A stretch of DNA of 32,809 bases from contig CBDHFQ010000022.1 in assembly GCA_965262565.1 (NCBI GenBank), positions 1-32,809 on the forward strand, read 5' to 3'. The position numbers and the translations under genes were made by a program. A model generated the notes under the pieces. The model saw only the letters and a program-made list of their open reading frames with translations, did no database searches and was not told the DNA's origin. Source of the DNA: CBDHFQ01 sp965262565 (GTDB lineage: Bacteria; Bacteroidota; Bacteroidia; J057). This document shows positions 25,038 through 32,809 of the stretch, piece by piece; the stretch's first letter is position 1; each line of letters begins with the position of its first letter.

Positions 25038-25448
25038 ACTAAATCCTGAAATTACCTCTAATGATCTTTCATTCCTGGTTTAATGTATCCTTCCAATTAA
25101 TACAAAAATAGAATTAATAATAGGATGGATACTTTCTTACTGTAAAAGTATAAGTATCTAACTTTAAATCAATATAAATCATGTATATAATTCACCATAT
25201 GTTAATAGATCGAAAGTTTCGTTTATTTTTTTCTTACCCTTATTAATTTTTAAACAAAAAAATTTTTTTGACTTGATAAATAGAGTAATTGGTACATCTT
25301 TTGATAGCTCACATAGTAAATAGTTGAAGGTATTAATGTAATGTTTATCTCCATTCTACTATTTAATAGTGTTTACATTTCTCCAATTTCAACTTTCAGA
25401 TAATTAGATTCTTTTTTAATCCAGGAATAAGTATTTATACAGGTTGAT
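25038..25448. other. Divergent AT-rich intergenic region
   Basis: 411 bp between the divergent DUF1800 gene and the PKD-repeat gene. It holds the -7 box at 25103-25110 and a perfect 16-bp A/T palindrome CAAAAAAATTTTTTTG at 25255-25270, which is likely a bent-DNA tract. No short gene, RNA gene or direct repeat was seen, and no clear box for the plus-strand gene. Confidence 0.5.
25103..25110 (-). promoter_or_regulatory. -7 box for the DUF1800-DUF1501 unit
   Basis: Minus-strand TATTTTTG matches TAnnTTTG, 65 bp before the ATG at 25037. The -33 element is not evident and the region is A/T-rich. Confidence 0.4.
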
Positions 25449-27875
25449 ATGAATAAATGGCTATTTTATCATTTCATAGTTTGTATATGTGTCTTATTTG
25501 CACATAAAACTTACGCCCAATTGCCTCCAAACCTACCAGAACAAGATTGTATTAATGCAATCCCAGTCTGTCAAAATGTTTTTATACAAAATAACTCCTA
25601 TAATGGTGCTGGTCCTGATCCTGATGAGATCAACCCCGCCATATCCTGTCGAACCCTCGGAGAGATAAATAGCGTTTGGTATACCTTTAGAATAGAACAG
25701 GGAGGTACACTTTGCTTTACGATTACCCCAAATAGTCCAGGAACAGATTACGACTGGTCATTGTATAATATTTCCAACAGTTCATGTGATCAAATTTCAA
25801 CTAGGCCGGAATTACAGATATTGTGTAGTTGGGAACCTGTAGATGAAGCTGCAGGATGTTTAGGAATTACCGGAGCTAATGGAGATACAGTCGGTCCATG
25901 TGGAAGGCAGCGACAACCATGTATCAATGTACTTGCAGGAGAAACCTATGCATTATATGTATCTAAATTCACAAATTTAGACGATGGATATATTTTGGAC
26001 TTAAGTGCTTCTACAGCTACATTATTTGATGATACCCCTCCCAGTCTGGTTGGTGCACAACCAGCATGTGGAGGTGTTACGGTTGAATTTTCAGAAAATG
26101 TTCTCTGTAATACGGTAGATCCAGAGGATTTTACCATTTCAGGCCAGGGTGGAACGTTTGGTGTTTCCCAAGTGATAAGTTCAAGATGTGATGGAGGTAA
26201 TACTTTTGATAACCAATACACATTGGTTATAGATCCACCTTTAACAGCTCCCGGAAATTATGATGTATCTATTGTTGGTAGTATTTCAGACTTTTGTAAT
26301 AATCCTGCAGAGCAAACTTCGGTAGATGTGTTTTTAATTCCCCCTCCCCAATCAGTCATCAACGACCAGCCGCCTCAATGTTTCGAGACGAATCTTTTTT
26401 CTTTTGACTATGCAGGGACCTCTGATATAGCTACCTTTTTCTGGGACTTTGGTGATACAATTACTGCGGAAATAGAATCGCCCGTACACCAATATACAGG
26501 ACCAGGTGTAAAAACGGTCACTTTAACCGTCGTTGATGTTAATAACTGTCCAGATACCAGTACATTAGATATAACCGTACATCCTAAACCCCTGGCTGAC
26601 TTTGAAGCAGACTCTGCCTTTTGTTTATTCGATACATTGAATATCACAAACACCAGTATGGTAGATAGTATTTCAAGGTTGACAGATTATGAATGGTCTT
26701 TCGGTGATCGAGTTACTTCTGAAGAGGAAAATCCGACACATATGTATACCGAGCCTGGAATATATGATCTATCCCTCATATCTATTACGGATGTAGGCTG
26801 TAGGGATACCACGACAAGTGAAGTGATCGTATATCCGCTTCCTCAGGTAGATTTTTCTGTGGAGGAAAATGTATGTGTATATGATTCAGCTCATTTTGTA
26901 ACCTTAAGTACTATCAGATCTGATATAGCAAATGATGTTCTTGAAGACAGATTATGGAATTTCGGCGATGGTGGTTCTGTCAGAGGTGTGGAAGCTCCTG
27001 CCCATAAATATGATACAGCAGGGATCTACTCCGTAAATCTTCAAGTGTTTTCTGATAAAGGTTGTACCGACAGCTTATCCCAACCTATCGAAATTTATGA
27101 TACGCCTCCTCCAGCTATCACAGAGGATACTGTTTGTTTCGGAAAAATTGCGCTTCTGGAAACCTTACCTGATTCTATAAGTGGTGGAATAGTAGAATGG
27201 TATCTGGCAAGTGAAGATTCTGTTAGCTTTTACACTGGAGAGCTTTACAGAACAGAACCTGTGGTGGAAGATCAAACTTTTTTTGTGGAGAGTATTTCAA
27301 TTCAGGAATGTATAAGTGAAAGAATTCCCATTACCGCTTCAGTGGTTCTTCCAGCGGAAGGAGGAATCGTGGTTATCGATTCAGTCATCGAAATACCAAA
27401 TGCATTTCTTTCCCTCGACTTAAGTCCTGACATCCTGGGAGTAGAATATGCTTGGGATTTTGGAGATGGAACTACCTCTATCGCAGATAGGCCCGCTCAC
27501 GAATATCAATTTCCTGGAATTTATAAAATATCTGTAGAGGTAGTAGATGTCTATGGATGTGAGTATTCCCTGGAACAGGCAATAGAAGTAAGGAAAGATG
27601 TGAGGGTATTGGTTCCCAGCGCCTTTTCCCCTAATGGAGATGGAGTGAATGACGAATTTTTTATCGGACACAGGTTGCTAAGCCAATTCGTAATAAAAAT
27701 CTACAATAGAAAAGGTAATCTGATCTATGAATCTATAGATCCTGACTTTAAATGGGATGGTACAAGTGAAAAAGACAACTCAATTATGGAAGGTATCTAT
27801 GTTTTCCGTTTAGAAGCTTTAGATGTCACAGGAACACAAATAAGTAAGGAAGGTACCATTACCTTAATTCGATAG
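25449..27875 (+). CDS. PKD-repeat surface protein with T9SS type B (gliding motility-associated) sorting domain
   Basis: An 808-residue exported protein. Residues 1-23 are a Sec signal peptide ending KTYA. Residues about 30-195 form a Cys-rich beta domain (SVWYTFRIEQGGTLCFTITP) followed by an Ig-like segment (about 196-300). PKD repeats follow, recognised by their signature: FFWDFGDTITAE, YEWSFGDRVTSE, RLWNFGDGGSVRG and, later, YAWDFGDGTTSIADRPAHEY. The last 85 residues (VPSAFSPNGDGVNDEFFI ... YNRKGNLIYES ... WDGTSEKDN) are the gliding motility-associated C-terminal domain, a type B T9SS signal. Such proteins are secreted or held at the surface and are often adhesins; no enzymatic domain is seen. 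It converges on the 27886 gene, 10 bp away. Confidence 0.93.
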   Translation: MNKWLFYHFIVCICVLFAHKTYAQLPPNLPEQDCINAIPVCQNVFIQNNSYNGAGPDPDEINPAISCRTLGEINSVWYTFRIEQGGTLCFTITPNSPGTDYDWSLYNISNSSCDQISTRPELQILCSWEPVDEAAGCLGITGANGDTVGPCGRQRQPCINVLAGETYALYVSKFTNLDDGYILDLSASTATLFDDTPPSLVGAQPACGGVTVEFSENVLCNTVDPEDFTISGQGGTFGVSQVISSRCDGGNTFDNQYTLVIDPPLTAPGNYDVSIVGSISDFCNNPAEQTSVDVFLIPPPQSVINDQPPQCFETNLFSFDYAGTSDIATFFWDFGDTITAEIESPVHQYTGPGVKTVTLTVVDVNNCPDTSTLDITVHPKPLADFEADSAFCLFDTLNITNTSMVDSISRLTDYEWSFGDRVTSEEENPTHMYTEPGIYDLSLISITDVGCRDTTTSEVIVYPLPQVDFSVEENVCVYDSAHFVTLSTIRSDIANDVLEDRLWNFGDGGSVRGVEAPAHKYDTAGIYSVNLQVFSDKGCTDSLSQPIEIYDTPPPAITEDTVCFGKIALLETLPDSISGGIVEWYLASEDSVSFYTGELYRTEPVVEDQTFFVESISIQECISERIPITASVVLPAEGGIVVIDSVIEIPNAFLSLDLSPDILGVEYAWDFGDGTTSIADRPAHEYQFPGIYKISVEVVDVYGCEYSLEQAIEVRKDVRVLVPSAFSPNGDGVNDEFFIGHRLLSQFVIKIYNRKGNLIYESIDPDFKWDGTSEKDNSIMEGIYVFRLEALDVTGTQISKEGTITLIR

Positions 27876-27885
27876 AGGAAAATTC

Positions 27886-29466
27886 TTATTTCTCTACTTG
27901 AAAATCAAATGACTCAGTAACGATTCGCTGATTATACTTTACCTGTACCCACATTCTATAATTTCCCTCTTTTGGAAAAACATATGGAAAGCTAACTGTA
28001 TTTAACTGGGAGGTGGTACTTTCCAATTGTTCTGCAACAGTCTCACTCATAGTAGATGGCCCCAAAGGAGAATTGGAAAATACAGTTCCGCCTCCAACAG
28101 AATCTATCGGCAAACATAGAGAAATCTGGTCATCTGTTACTTTATTAGCTAGTTGCTCCTGAGCAGCCATAGATACTGTACCTACAGGATGTAAATGTAT
28201 AAATACCGAACCATCAGAACGACAAATAGCAGCATGCCCCAGCATTCCTAAATAGGGTTCCAGTTGAAGAGATTTTCCAGCACTATCTCTAAGCTGAAAA
28301 CTAAGTACTTGAATATCGTTAGCCTTATACTTATTCTTAATAGACTGAAATTCCAGTCTTTCGGCTTGCACATCTACTACATCTTCAGTTAAAACATTTA
28401 CTCCATTAATAAGGTAGGAGTCATCCTGATCCTTTATCTGTAGAGCAGGATTTGATACTGATGACGCTATTTTTTCTTGCTGCCTATTTTCCTCTGGAAT
28501 AACAACTTCCGTTTGTAAGGTTTCACTTAACCCACTTTGATGAACAATATCTGCAAATAGAAAGTACTTTCCAGAAGGCATCATCTTAGGTAGTGATACT
28601 TTAAAATTGACGGAATCTACTTTCAGTGGATGAACATGAGCAAAGTGGTCCATATTCTCCTTACTGATCATAAAAACATGCATCAACTTCTTATGGTCCG
28701 GGATAAGATCCCCAGGCTTTCGGTCAAAATGTCCCTCATCCAGAAGATGTAAGTCTAGTTCGAAAGATGTCTCTCTAGAAGTGAGATCCACCGATAATTC
28801 CACTGGTCGGTACATATACCGAATATATTGTTGCTCTTCATTATTCCACCACTGAGATACAAAACGCAACATTCCCAATAACAGCATCAAACTAATAAAA
28901 CTAATCACTATGGAACGATTTCTCTTCGACCTGGTCAATGCACTTCCCGGTGCAAGCGTAGCCTGACCAACAGAGGCATAAATCAACGTAACTGCTCCAA
29001 AAAACAATACACACCCCAAAAAAATGAGCGGAAAAATCAATTGTTTATCCATCCCTTTTCTGGCAGTAGCTAAAGCTGGCACGGGAATGACCGTCGATCC
29101 TCTACCCTTCCATCCTTCGATGATTACTTTAACACTGGCCGATCCATATCTCATCAACCAGAGCTTACCAAAATACAGAGAAGGGTCTCCTGAAATCCCA
29201 CCTTCTATGGCTTCAGGCTTGGGTGCGCCATCACTTCCTGTTTTGAAAAAAATGGGTTGAATAAAGACGCCATCCACTTCTTCATTAACTACCTTTACAG
29301 ATATATCTGCTTGCCCTGGAACAACTTCAGGAGGCTTAATATTCACTAATATGTGATATGGTCCAGCTTTCCCCTCATATACGATATTTGGACTACCGAT
29401 ATGTGCCTGTAACCCATTGACCCAAAACAAAAACAACCACCACCCTAAAAAAATGCGTTTCTGCAT
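27886..29466 (-). CDS. Periplasmic/membrane His-rich protein with PmoB-like layout, partner of the PmoC-like protein
   Basis: A 526-residue protein. The signal peptide is predicted to end GLQA (residue 21), leaving His22 as the mature N-terminus (HIGSPNIVYEG). A beta-rich periplasmic domain spans about 22-140, followed by membrane helices at about 143-165 and 185-204 and a large periplasmic part (205-526). That part holds two His-rich modules: LMHVFMISKENMDHFAHVHP (His263, His277, His279) and YLGMLGHAAICRSDGSVFIH with LHP (His411, His424, His426), a pattern I associate with copper-related secreted proteins. The order N-terminal His, soluble domain, two helices, soluble domain is that of PmoB, the B subunit of copper membrane monooxygenases, though no close sequence match is claimed. 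It follows the PmoC-like gene by 35 bp and is surely in one unit with it. Copper binding is inferred. Confidence 0.7.
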   Translation of the reverse strand: MQKRIFLGWWLFLFWVNGLQAHIGSPNIVYEGKAGPYHILVNIKPPEVVPGQADISVKVVNEEVDGVFIQPIFFKTGSDGAPKPEAIEGGISGDPSLYFGKLWLMRYGSASVKVIIEGWKGRGSTVIPVPALATARKGMDKQLIFPLIFLGCVLFFGAVTLIYASVGQATLAPGSALTRSKRNRSIVISFISLMLLLGMLRFVSQWWNNEEQQYIRYMYRPVELSVDLTSRETSFELDLHLLDEGHFDRKPGDLIPDHKKLMHVFMISKENMDHFAHVHPLKVDSVNFKVSLPKMMPSGKYFLFADIVHQSGLSETLQTEVVIPEENRQQEKIASSVSNPALQIKDQDDSYLINGVNVLTEDVVDVQAERLEFQSIKNKYKANDIQVLSFQLRDSAGKSLQLEPYLGMLGHAAICRSDGSVFIHLHPVGTVSMAAQEQLANKVTDDQISLCLPIDSVGGGTVFSNSPLGPSTMSETVAEQLESTTSQLNTVSFPYVFPKEGNYRMWVQVKYNQRIVTESFDFQVEK

Positions 29467-29501
29467 AGTTCTTTTTGAATTGATTTAGAACAACGAATAT
29501 A

Positions 29502-30692
29502 TTATCTCTTCACCTTTTGCATCCAATTTCCCCACCTTAATCCCACCCAGGATGAAATAACCGCAATCAATAACGCCCATCCCATATGTCTGACAAACTC
29601 CCAGGTACTGCCTCTAAATGGGAAAAAATCGAATCTGTATTTCCAATCCAGCGAATGAAAATAGGCAGGAGAATCAGCGAAGAAAAACCAGTTTCTAGCC
29701 ATTGGACTAAATAATAACTCTCCAAAAAACCACTGGATCAGGAAGAAGATCAGAAAAAAACATCCTCCTAATGCCAAACTTAATTTCCACTTGGGCCAAT
29801 GAGAACATCTCTGAAAAATAAGGTCCATTCCAATAGCAGGGAAAATGAGTAAATGGGGAAATTGAAGTGGGACAAAATGAGTAATCTTTGTCCTGATAGG
29901 TCCTAGCATAGGCTCAGCTGGGAAAATTTGCAATACCCAATTGACTATCAAATACACGCTCATACACCAAATGGCAATGAAGGTTACCGGCCATTTAAGA
30001 TGAGAAGCTCTTCCACCTGCTACCATAAATAGAGGAAAAATAGCGCAACCTACCTTGTAAAAAATAGGTAAATGCATTTTCTGAATGGACATATATTCCC
30101 AGCTCGCTACAGTAAGCATTGCTAATATCATTCCTACTGTATAGGTGTACATGTATTTTGCATAGCCTGTATATGTTTGCTGTTGTTTTCCTGATTCCTG
30201 GAATCTATTTTGAAAGGTTAATAACGTGATCATAGATCCCAATTGAATAACGATCATCCCTGTTAACAATAGTACGTGAGGAGGAGTGAGGATTTCTACA
30301 TCTAGGCCGTAAGCATTGTGCCACCACTCATCAAAAGGAGCAGAAGTTAGCATGGCCAAAGCTCCCCAAATGGAAAATAATGCTCCCAAAGGTGCTCTGA
30401 ATCCCCAAAACCAAACTGAATGTTGTTTTTCTTCAATCGTTCCTGCAAAAGTAGTTTTAAATAATTGGTATGCTCCTCCAATCCCAGCTAATACTCCTCC
30501 AAGATATATAGCAAGATGTGGAGCGGAAAATAATCCATCCCTTCCTATACTCATATGCCAGGATACATCCCAGATAAGCCCTACGATAATACTTGTGGTA
30601 GCGATCATAGACGCATAAACATACCAGGGAAATGTATAGGCATGAGTTTTTGAGTTAGATATCCTGTTAGAGTTATCGAATAATATTTCCAT
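29502..30692 (-). CDS. Polytopic membrane protein with two PmoC/AmoC-type metal motifs
   Basis: A 396-residue protein with about ten predicted membrane helices. Two copies of one motif occur: WDVSWHMSIGRDGLFSAPH (41-59) and FDEWWHNAYGLDVEILTPPH (120-139), i.e. [WF]-D-x2-W-H-x3-G-x-D-x(5,6)-P-H. The first gives Asp42-x3-His46-x12-His59, exactly the spacing of the D-x3-H-x12-H metal site of PmoC/AmoC, and the surrounding W-H, I-x-R-D and F-S pattern also agrees with that subunit as I recall it. The second gives Asp121, His125, His139 with one extra residue. A third conserved-looking stretch, THFVPLQFPHLLIFPA, follows at about 273-288. PmoC is about 260-290 residues, so this protein is longer and may be an internal duplication. 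It heads a two-gene unit. Function is unknown; a copper or other metal centre in the membrane is the inference. Confidence 0.75.
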   Translation of the reverse strand: MEILFDNSNRISNSKTHAYTFPWYVYASMIATTSIIVGLIWDVSWHMSIGRDGLFSAPHLAIYLGGVLAGIGGAYQLFKTTFAGTIEEKQHSVWFWGFRAPLGALFSIWGALAMLTSAPFDEWWHNAYGLDVEILTPPHVLLLTGMIVIQLGSMITLLTFQNRFQESGKQQQTYTGYAKYMYTYTVGMILAMLTVASWEYMSIQKMHLPIFYKVGCAIFPLFMVAGGRASHLKWPVTFIAIWCMSVYLIVNWVLQIFPAEPMLGPIRTKITHFVPLQFPHLLIFPAIGMDLIFQRCSHWPKWKLSLALGGCFFLIFFLIQWFFGELLFSPMARNWFFFADSPAYFHSLDWKYRFDFFPFRGSTWEFVRHMGWALLIAVISSWVGLRWGNWMQKVKR

Positions 30693-30742
30693 TATTTTTC
30701 TTTATGGAGTAAAATTGCTCAAAAAAGGATGCATAAACAATG

Positions 30743-30776
30743 AAAAAATACCTCACCACTTTTCAAAGTAATGAGG
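30743..30776 (-). terminator. Probable terminator after the jelly-roll gene pair
   Basis: On the minus strand an imperfect hairpin, CCTCA and ACTT stem segments pairing with TGAGG and AAGT around a 2x2 internal loop, is followed by TATTTTTT. It lies about 96 bp after the stop codon at 30873 and before the start of the PmoC-like gene. Confidence 0.5.
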
Positions 30777-30872
30777 CAAACTGTCCTATAATTCTAATTA
30801 TCCGGTTTGTGGCCGAATTAGCAATAAAGAACTGCTCCTTTCAGAGAAGGGAGATAAACGTTGATGTATTAT

Positions 30873-31913
30873 TTATGGACGGATAAATCCTATAGGCCCT
30901 TCATAAATTCCTCCCACATGTCCAATATCTTCTACACGAACCATAATGATATTATCTTTTTCCTTAGAAAATAACTCTGCGGGAACTAAGTACGTTCTTA
31001 GCTTTTTGTAAGATTGACTTACACCAAAAGGCTTGTGATCATTGGTTTGACCGACTAACGTATAGTTCACATAGACCTGATCAAAATCATCAATTTTTCC
31101 TAGTATCAGGATTAAATCTTCATCTCGATATTCTCGGGGAAGCTCAAATTTTTTCATATACCATCCTATCCCATCAAAAAACCAATACCCCTGATCTTCC
31201 CAAGCAGAAGGCACAATCACATCCCCCCAACTCGAAGACTGCTGTTCGTTGTACTCATCATCTACATCTATCTCCTCAATATCTCCGCGAATATCATTGC
31301 GATGAAACTTCCAAATACCTCTTAGATCGATCAATGGCGCGAATTCTTCCAAATTTTTAAAAATTCCCACTTTACCGCGAATAATTCCTCCTTCTAATTG
31401 ACTATCGTACACTCTGACTGCAATGACGTTCTTTCCATTACTATCCAATATGCCAGATGGGATAGCATAGGAACGAAAGGCATTATAAGCTGTAGCATAA
31501 TTTGGAGGAAAAGAACCACTCTTTCCGATCAATGTACCATTCACATAAACTTCATCCACATCATCTATAACTCCTAAAAAAAGATACAAACTGGAATACA
31601 GATCTTTACTACTTATCTGGAAAGAGTGTCTATACCATGCATATCCGTTATATCCATGAAAGCCTTCATCTTCCCAGGTGGAAGGTACACGAATTCTTTC
31701 CCAGTGATGATCTTCATAATTTTTCTCCTTCCATTTAATGTTATCCCCTATAGTAAAGTTCCAATCTCCTTCCAGGTTTATGACTTCTTTCCAGTGTTTT
31801 CCCCTTCCATCCATTTTATGCCTATCCATACCAAAAAGAAAGCAGCTACATAAAAAGTGTATTAAACTTAGCACAGATACCAGAAACCCACGGCGTAATT
31901 GAATAGCTGACAT
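30873..31913 (-). CDS. Exported protein with two tandem GH2-type sugar-binding (jelly-roll) domains
   Basis: A 346-residue protein with an N-terminal signal sequence (possible lipobox LCSC, Cys24). The mature part is two copies of the jelly-roll domain that precedes the catalytic barrel of GH2 beta-galactosidases and glucuronidases: residues about 45-185 and 194-346. Shared marks are INLEGDWNF / IDLRGIWKF, IRVPSTWEDEGFHGYNGYAW / VIVPSAWEDQGYWFFDGIGW, LGVIDDVDEVYVNGTLIG / LGKIDDFDQVYVNYTLVG and a late VRVYD / VRVED. No catalytic domain is present. Such isolated domains probably bind carbohydrate or cap a complex. It follows the single-domain paralogue by 10 bp. Confidence 0.8.
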   Translation of the reverse strand: MSAIQLRRGFLVSVLSLIHFLCSCFLFGMDRHKMDGRGKHWKEVINLEGDWNFTIGDNIKWKEKNYEDHHWERIRVPSTWEDEGFHGYNGYAWYRHSFQISSKDLYSSLYLFLGVIDDVDEVYVNGTLIGKSGSFPPNYATAYNAFRSYAIPSGILDSNGKNVIAVRVYDSQLEGGIIRGKVGIFKNLEEFAPLIDLRGIWKFHRNDIRGDIEEIDVDDEYNEQQSSSWGDVIVPSAWEDQGYWFFDGIGWYMKKFELPREYRDEDLILILGKIDDFDQVYVNYTLVGQTNDHKPFGVSQSYKKLRTYLVPAELFSKEKDNIIMVRVEDIGHVGGIYEGPIGFIRP

Positions 31914-31923
31914 AGTGATTTTA

Positions 31924-32619
31924 TTAAAATCTTCTTTTATCTTTTCGTTGTTTTTTCTTGGTCCAATATGCTATATAGGTATCCTGAGTGACTAAGCCTA
32001 TTGGACCCTCATGTACTCCTCCATCTATCATTCCATCATATACTCGCATCGAAATGAGGTTATTATCTCCAGATTCGAAAATATCATCCGGTAAATAGTA
32101 TCCTCTCAATTCCTGCCATTCTGTACCTTTGACATAAACTTCCTCTCGATTCCAACCTTCGCCGGTTTCTCCTACCAATTGTCCATTAATGTATACTTGA
32201 TCTATATCGTCTATTTTTCCAAGGAGAAGAACTAATTTTTGGCTTGCAAGTTCTTCATCTATAGTTATCCATTTCCTATACCATGCGAAGCCGTTATAAT
32301 CTGAGTAGCCCTGATGTTCCCAATAACCAGGAACATAAATCTCATCCCAATTAGCATCATCGTACTCCTTTCTTATTCTGAGTGGATCATCTCCTGTGTT
32401 AAATTTCCACTTTCCTTCCAGGTCAATGGCTAACTCTATAGGCTGAGCTTTCATTTGCAGAGGTGGCTGGAGATCTATTTTCACTGAGTCCTTAGCATAG
32501 AATAAGTGTTCTATGCTCTTTGTAGGGAAAAAATAAATGACTAATCCGAGGCTGATAGAAAAGAATAAAATATTATTCACCATCTTAGCTATGTTAACAT
32601 TATTTTTCATAGGGGTCAT
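31924..32619 (-). CDS. Membrane-anchored protein with one GH2-type sugar-binding domain
   Basis: A 231-residue protein with one N-terminal hydrophobic segment (about 14-30, NNILFFSISLGLVIYFF) acting as signal anchor, then a single jelly-roll domain (about 63-215) like the two in the next gene: IDLEGKWKFNTGDD, IYVPGYWEHQGYSDYNGFAW, LGKIDDIDQVYINGQLVG, MRVYDGMIDGG and EGPIGLV. The C-terminus is strongly basic (KKKQRKDKRRF). The ATG at 32617-32619 gives MTPMKN; the Met at residue 4 is an alternative start. It lies 21 bp downstream of the retropepsin-like gene and 10 bp upstream of the two-domain paralogue, so all three form one unit. No catalytic residues are evident. Confidence 0.8.
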   Translation of the reverse strand: MTPMKNNVNIAKMVNNILFFSISLGLVIYFFPTKSIEHLFYAKDSVKIDLQPPLQMKAQPIELAIDLEGKWKFNTGDDPLRIRKEYDDANWDEIYVPGYWEHQGYSDYNGFAWYRKWITIDEELASQKLVLLLGKIDDIDQVYINGQLVGETGEGWNREEVYVKGTEWQELRGYYLPDDIFESGDNNLISMRVYDGMIDGGVHEGPIGLVTQDTYIAYWTKKKQRKDKRRF

Positions 32620-32640
32620 TCTTATTCATCATTATATATG

Positions 32641-32809
32641 TCAATCGATTAAGTAGGAAGTAAAAATAAAAGGATCTTTGATCTTCTTACCTTTAGGTGG
32701 AAGTTGAATTGTTCTATTGCCAAAGTCCAATACAAATCCATACTTATGTAAAGCTTCTGTTCCAATCATTCCCACAATGGGCTTGCCTTTTATAATTCCC
32801 AGAGACCGC
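32641..32809 (-). CDS. Retropepsin-like aspartyl protease, C-terminal end (runs off right edge)
   Basis: The last 55 codons of a gene entering from the right edge, with the stop TGA at 32641-32643. The visible protein RSLGIIKGKPIVGMIGTEAL continues HKYGFVLDFGNRTIQL, the typical end of a retropepsin-like (gag-polyprotein type) aspartyl protease, where IGTEAL followed by V-x-D-F closes the fold. The catalytic Asp lies outside the window. It is the visible first member of a unit with the two jelly-roll proteins. Confidence 0.6.
   Translation of the reverse strand, partial: RSLGIIKGKPIVGMIGTEALHKYGFVLDFGNRTIQLPPKGKKIKDPFIFTSYLID

Noticed and set aside
30316..30618. Plus-strand 100-codon frame opposite the PmoC-like motifs
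   Set aside because: It is a shadow of the conserved membrane protein in the opposite strand.
1..32809. tRNA, rRNA, CRISPR, insertion sequence, integrase or prophage
   Set aside because: None was seen on reading the gene-free stretches; no transposase or integrase motif occurs in any frame given attention, and no spaced direct repeats were found.

Overview
The window is AT-rich and comes from a member of the Bacteroidota, probably a free-living polysaccharide user of the Saprospiria/Cytophagia type (class is inference). Supporting signs are a type A and a type B type IX secretion (T9SS) sorting domain, TAnnTTTG-type -7 promoter boxes upstream of several genes, lipobox-bearing lipoproteins, and the paired DUF1501/DUF1800 genes. 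No rRNA, tRNA, CRISPR array, prophage or insertion sequence was seen.

Layout. 1-6.5 kb: the start of a TPR lipoprotein, a DCC-family thiol-disulfide protein, a DEAD-box RNA helicase, a remnant of a lost gene, an exported peptide deformylase, a DUF1080 + degenerate PHP-domain lipoprotein, and an aspartoacylase-family zinc hydrolase. 6.5-12.7 kb: a two-gene trehalose/glycogen unit, treZ followed by a treY-malQ fusion. 12.7-14.2 kb: a 764-bp stretch with no credible gene, then an XRE regulator flanked by repeated AT-rich inverted repeats. 14.2-19.4 kb: a xylose unit on the minus strand (Gfo/Idh/MocA oxidoreductase, sugar isomerase/epimerase, xylB, xylA) ending in a strong terminator; xylA is split by one extra base. 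19.5-21.5 kb: thrC and a small lipoprotein. 21.5-27.9 kb: a DUF1800/DUF1501 pair and a large PKD-repeat T9SS cargo. 27.9-30.7 kb: a two-gene membrane unit. 30.9-32.8 kb: a retropepsin-like protein (partial) followed by two proteins made of non-catalytic GH2-type jelly-roll domains.

The most exciting region is 27.9-30.7 kb. The polytopic membrane protein at 29502-30692 carries two copies of a W/F-D-x2-W-H-x3-G-x-D-x(5,6)-P-H motif. The first copy has the exact D-x3-H-x12-H spacing, and much of the surrounding residue pattern, of the metal site in PmoC/AmoC, the C subunit of copper membrane monooxygenases. The next gene has the layout of PmoB: signal peptide, a predicted mature N-terminal His, a periplasmic domain, two membrane helices and a large His-rich periplasmic domain. 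This suggests an undescribed copper-dependent membrane oxidase, or a copper-handling complex derived from that fold, in Bacteroidota. The similarity was judged by eye and from memory of the families, so it needs profile and structure comparison.

Together the genes describe an aerobic-type heterotroph that degrades plant or algal sugars (xylose operon, DUF1080, GH2-like domains), stores and remodels glucans into trehalose, and exports many proteins by lipoprotein and T9SS routes.
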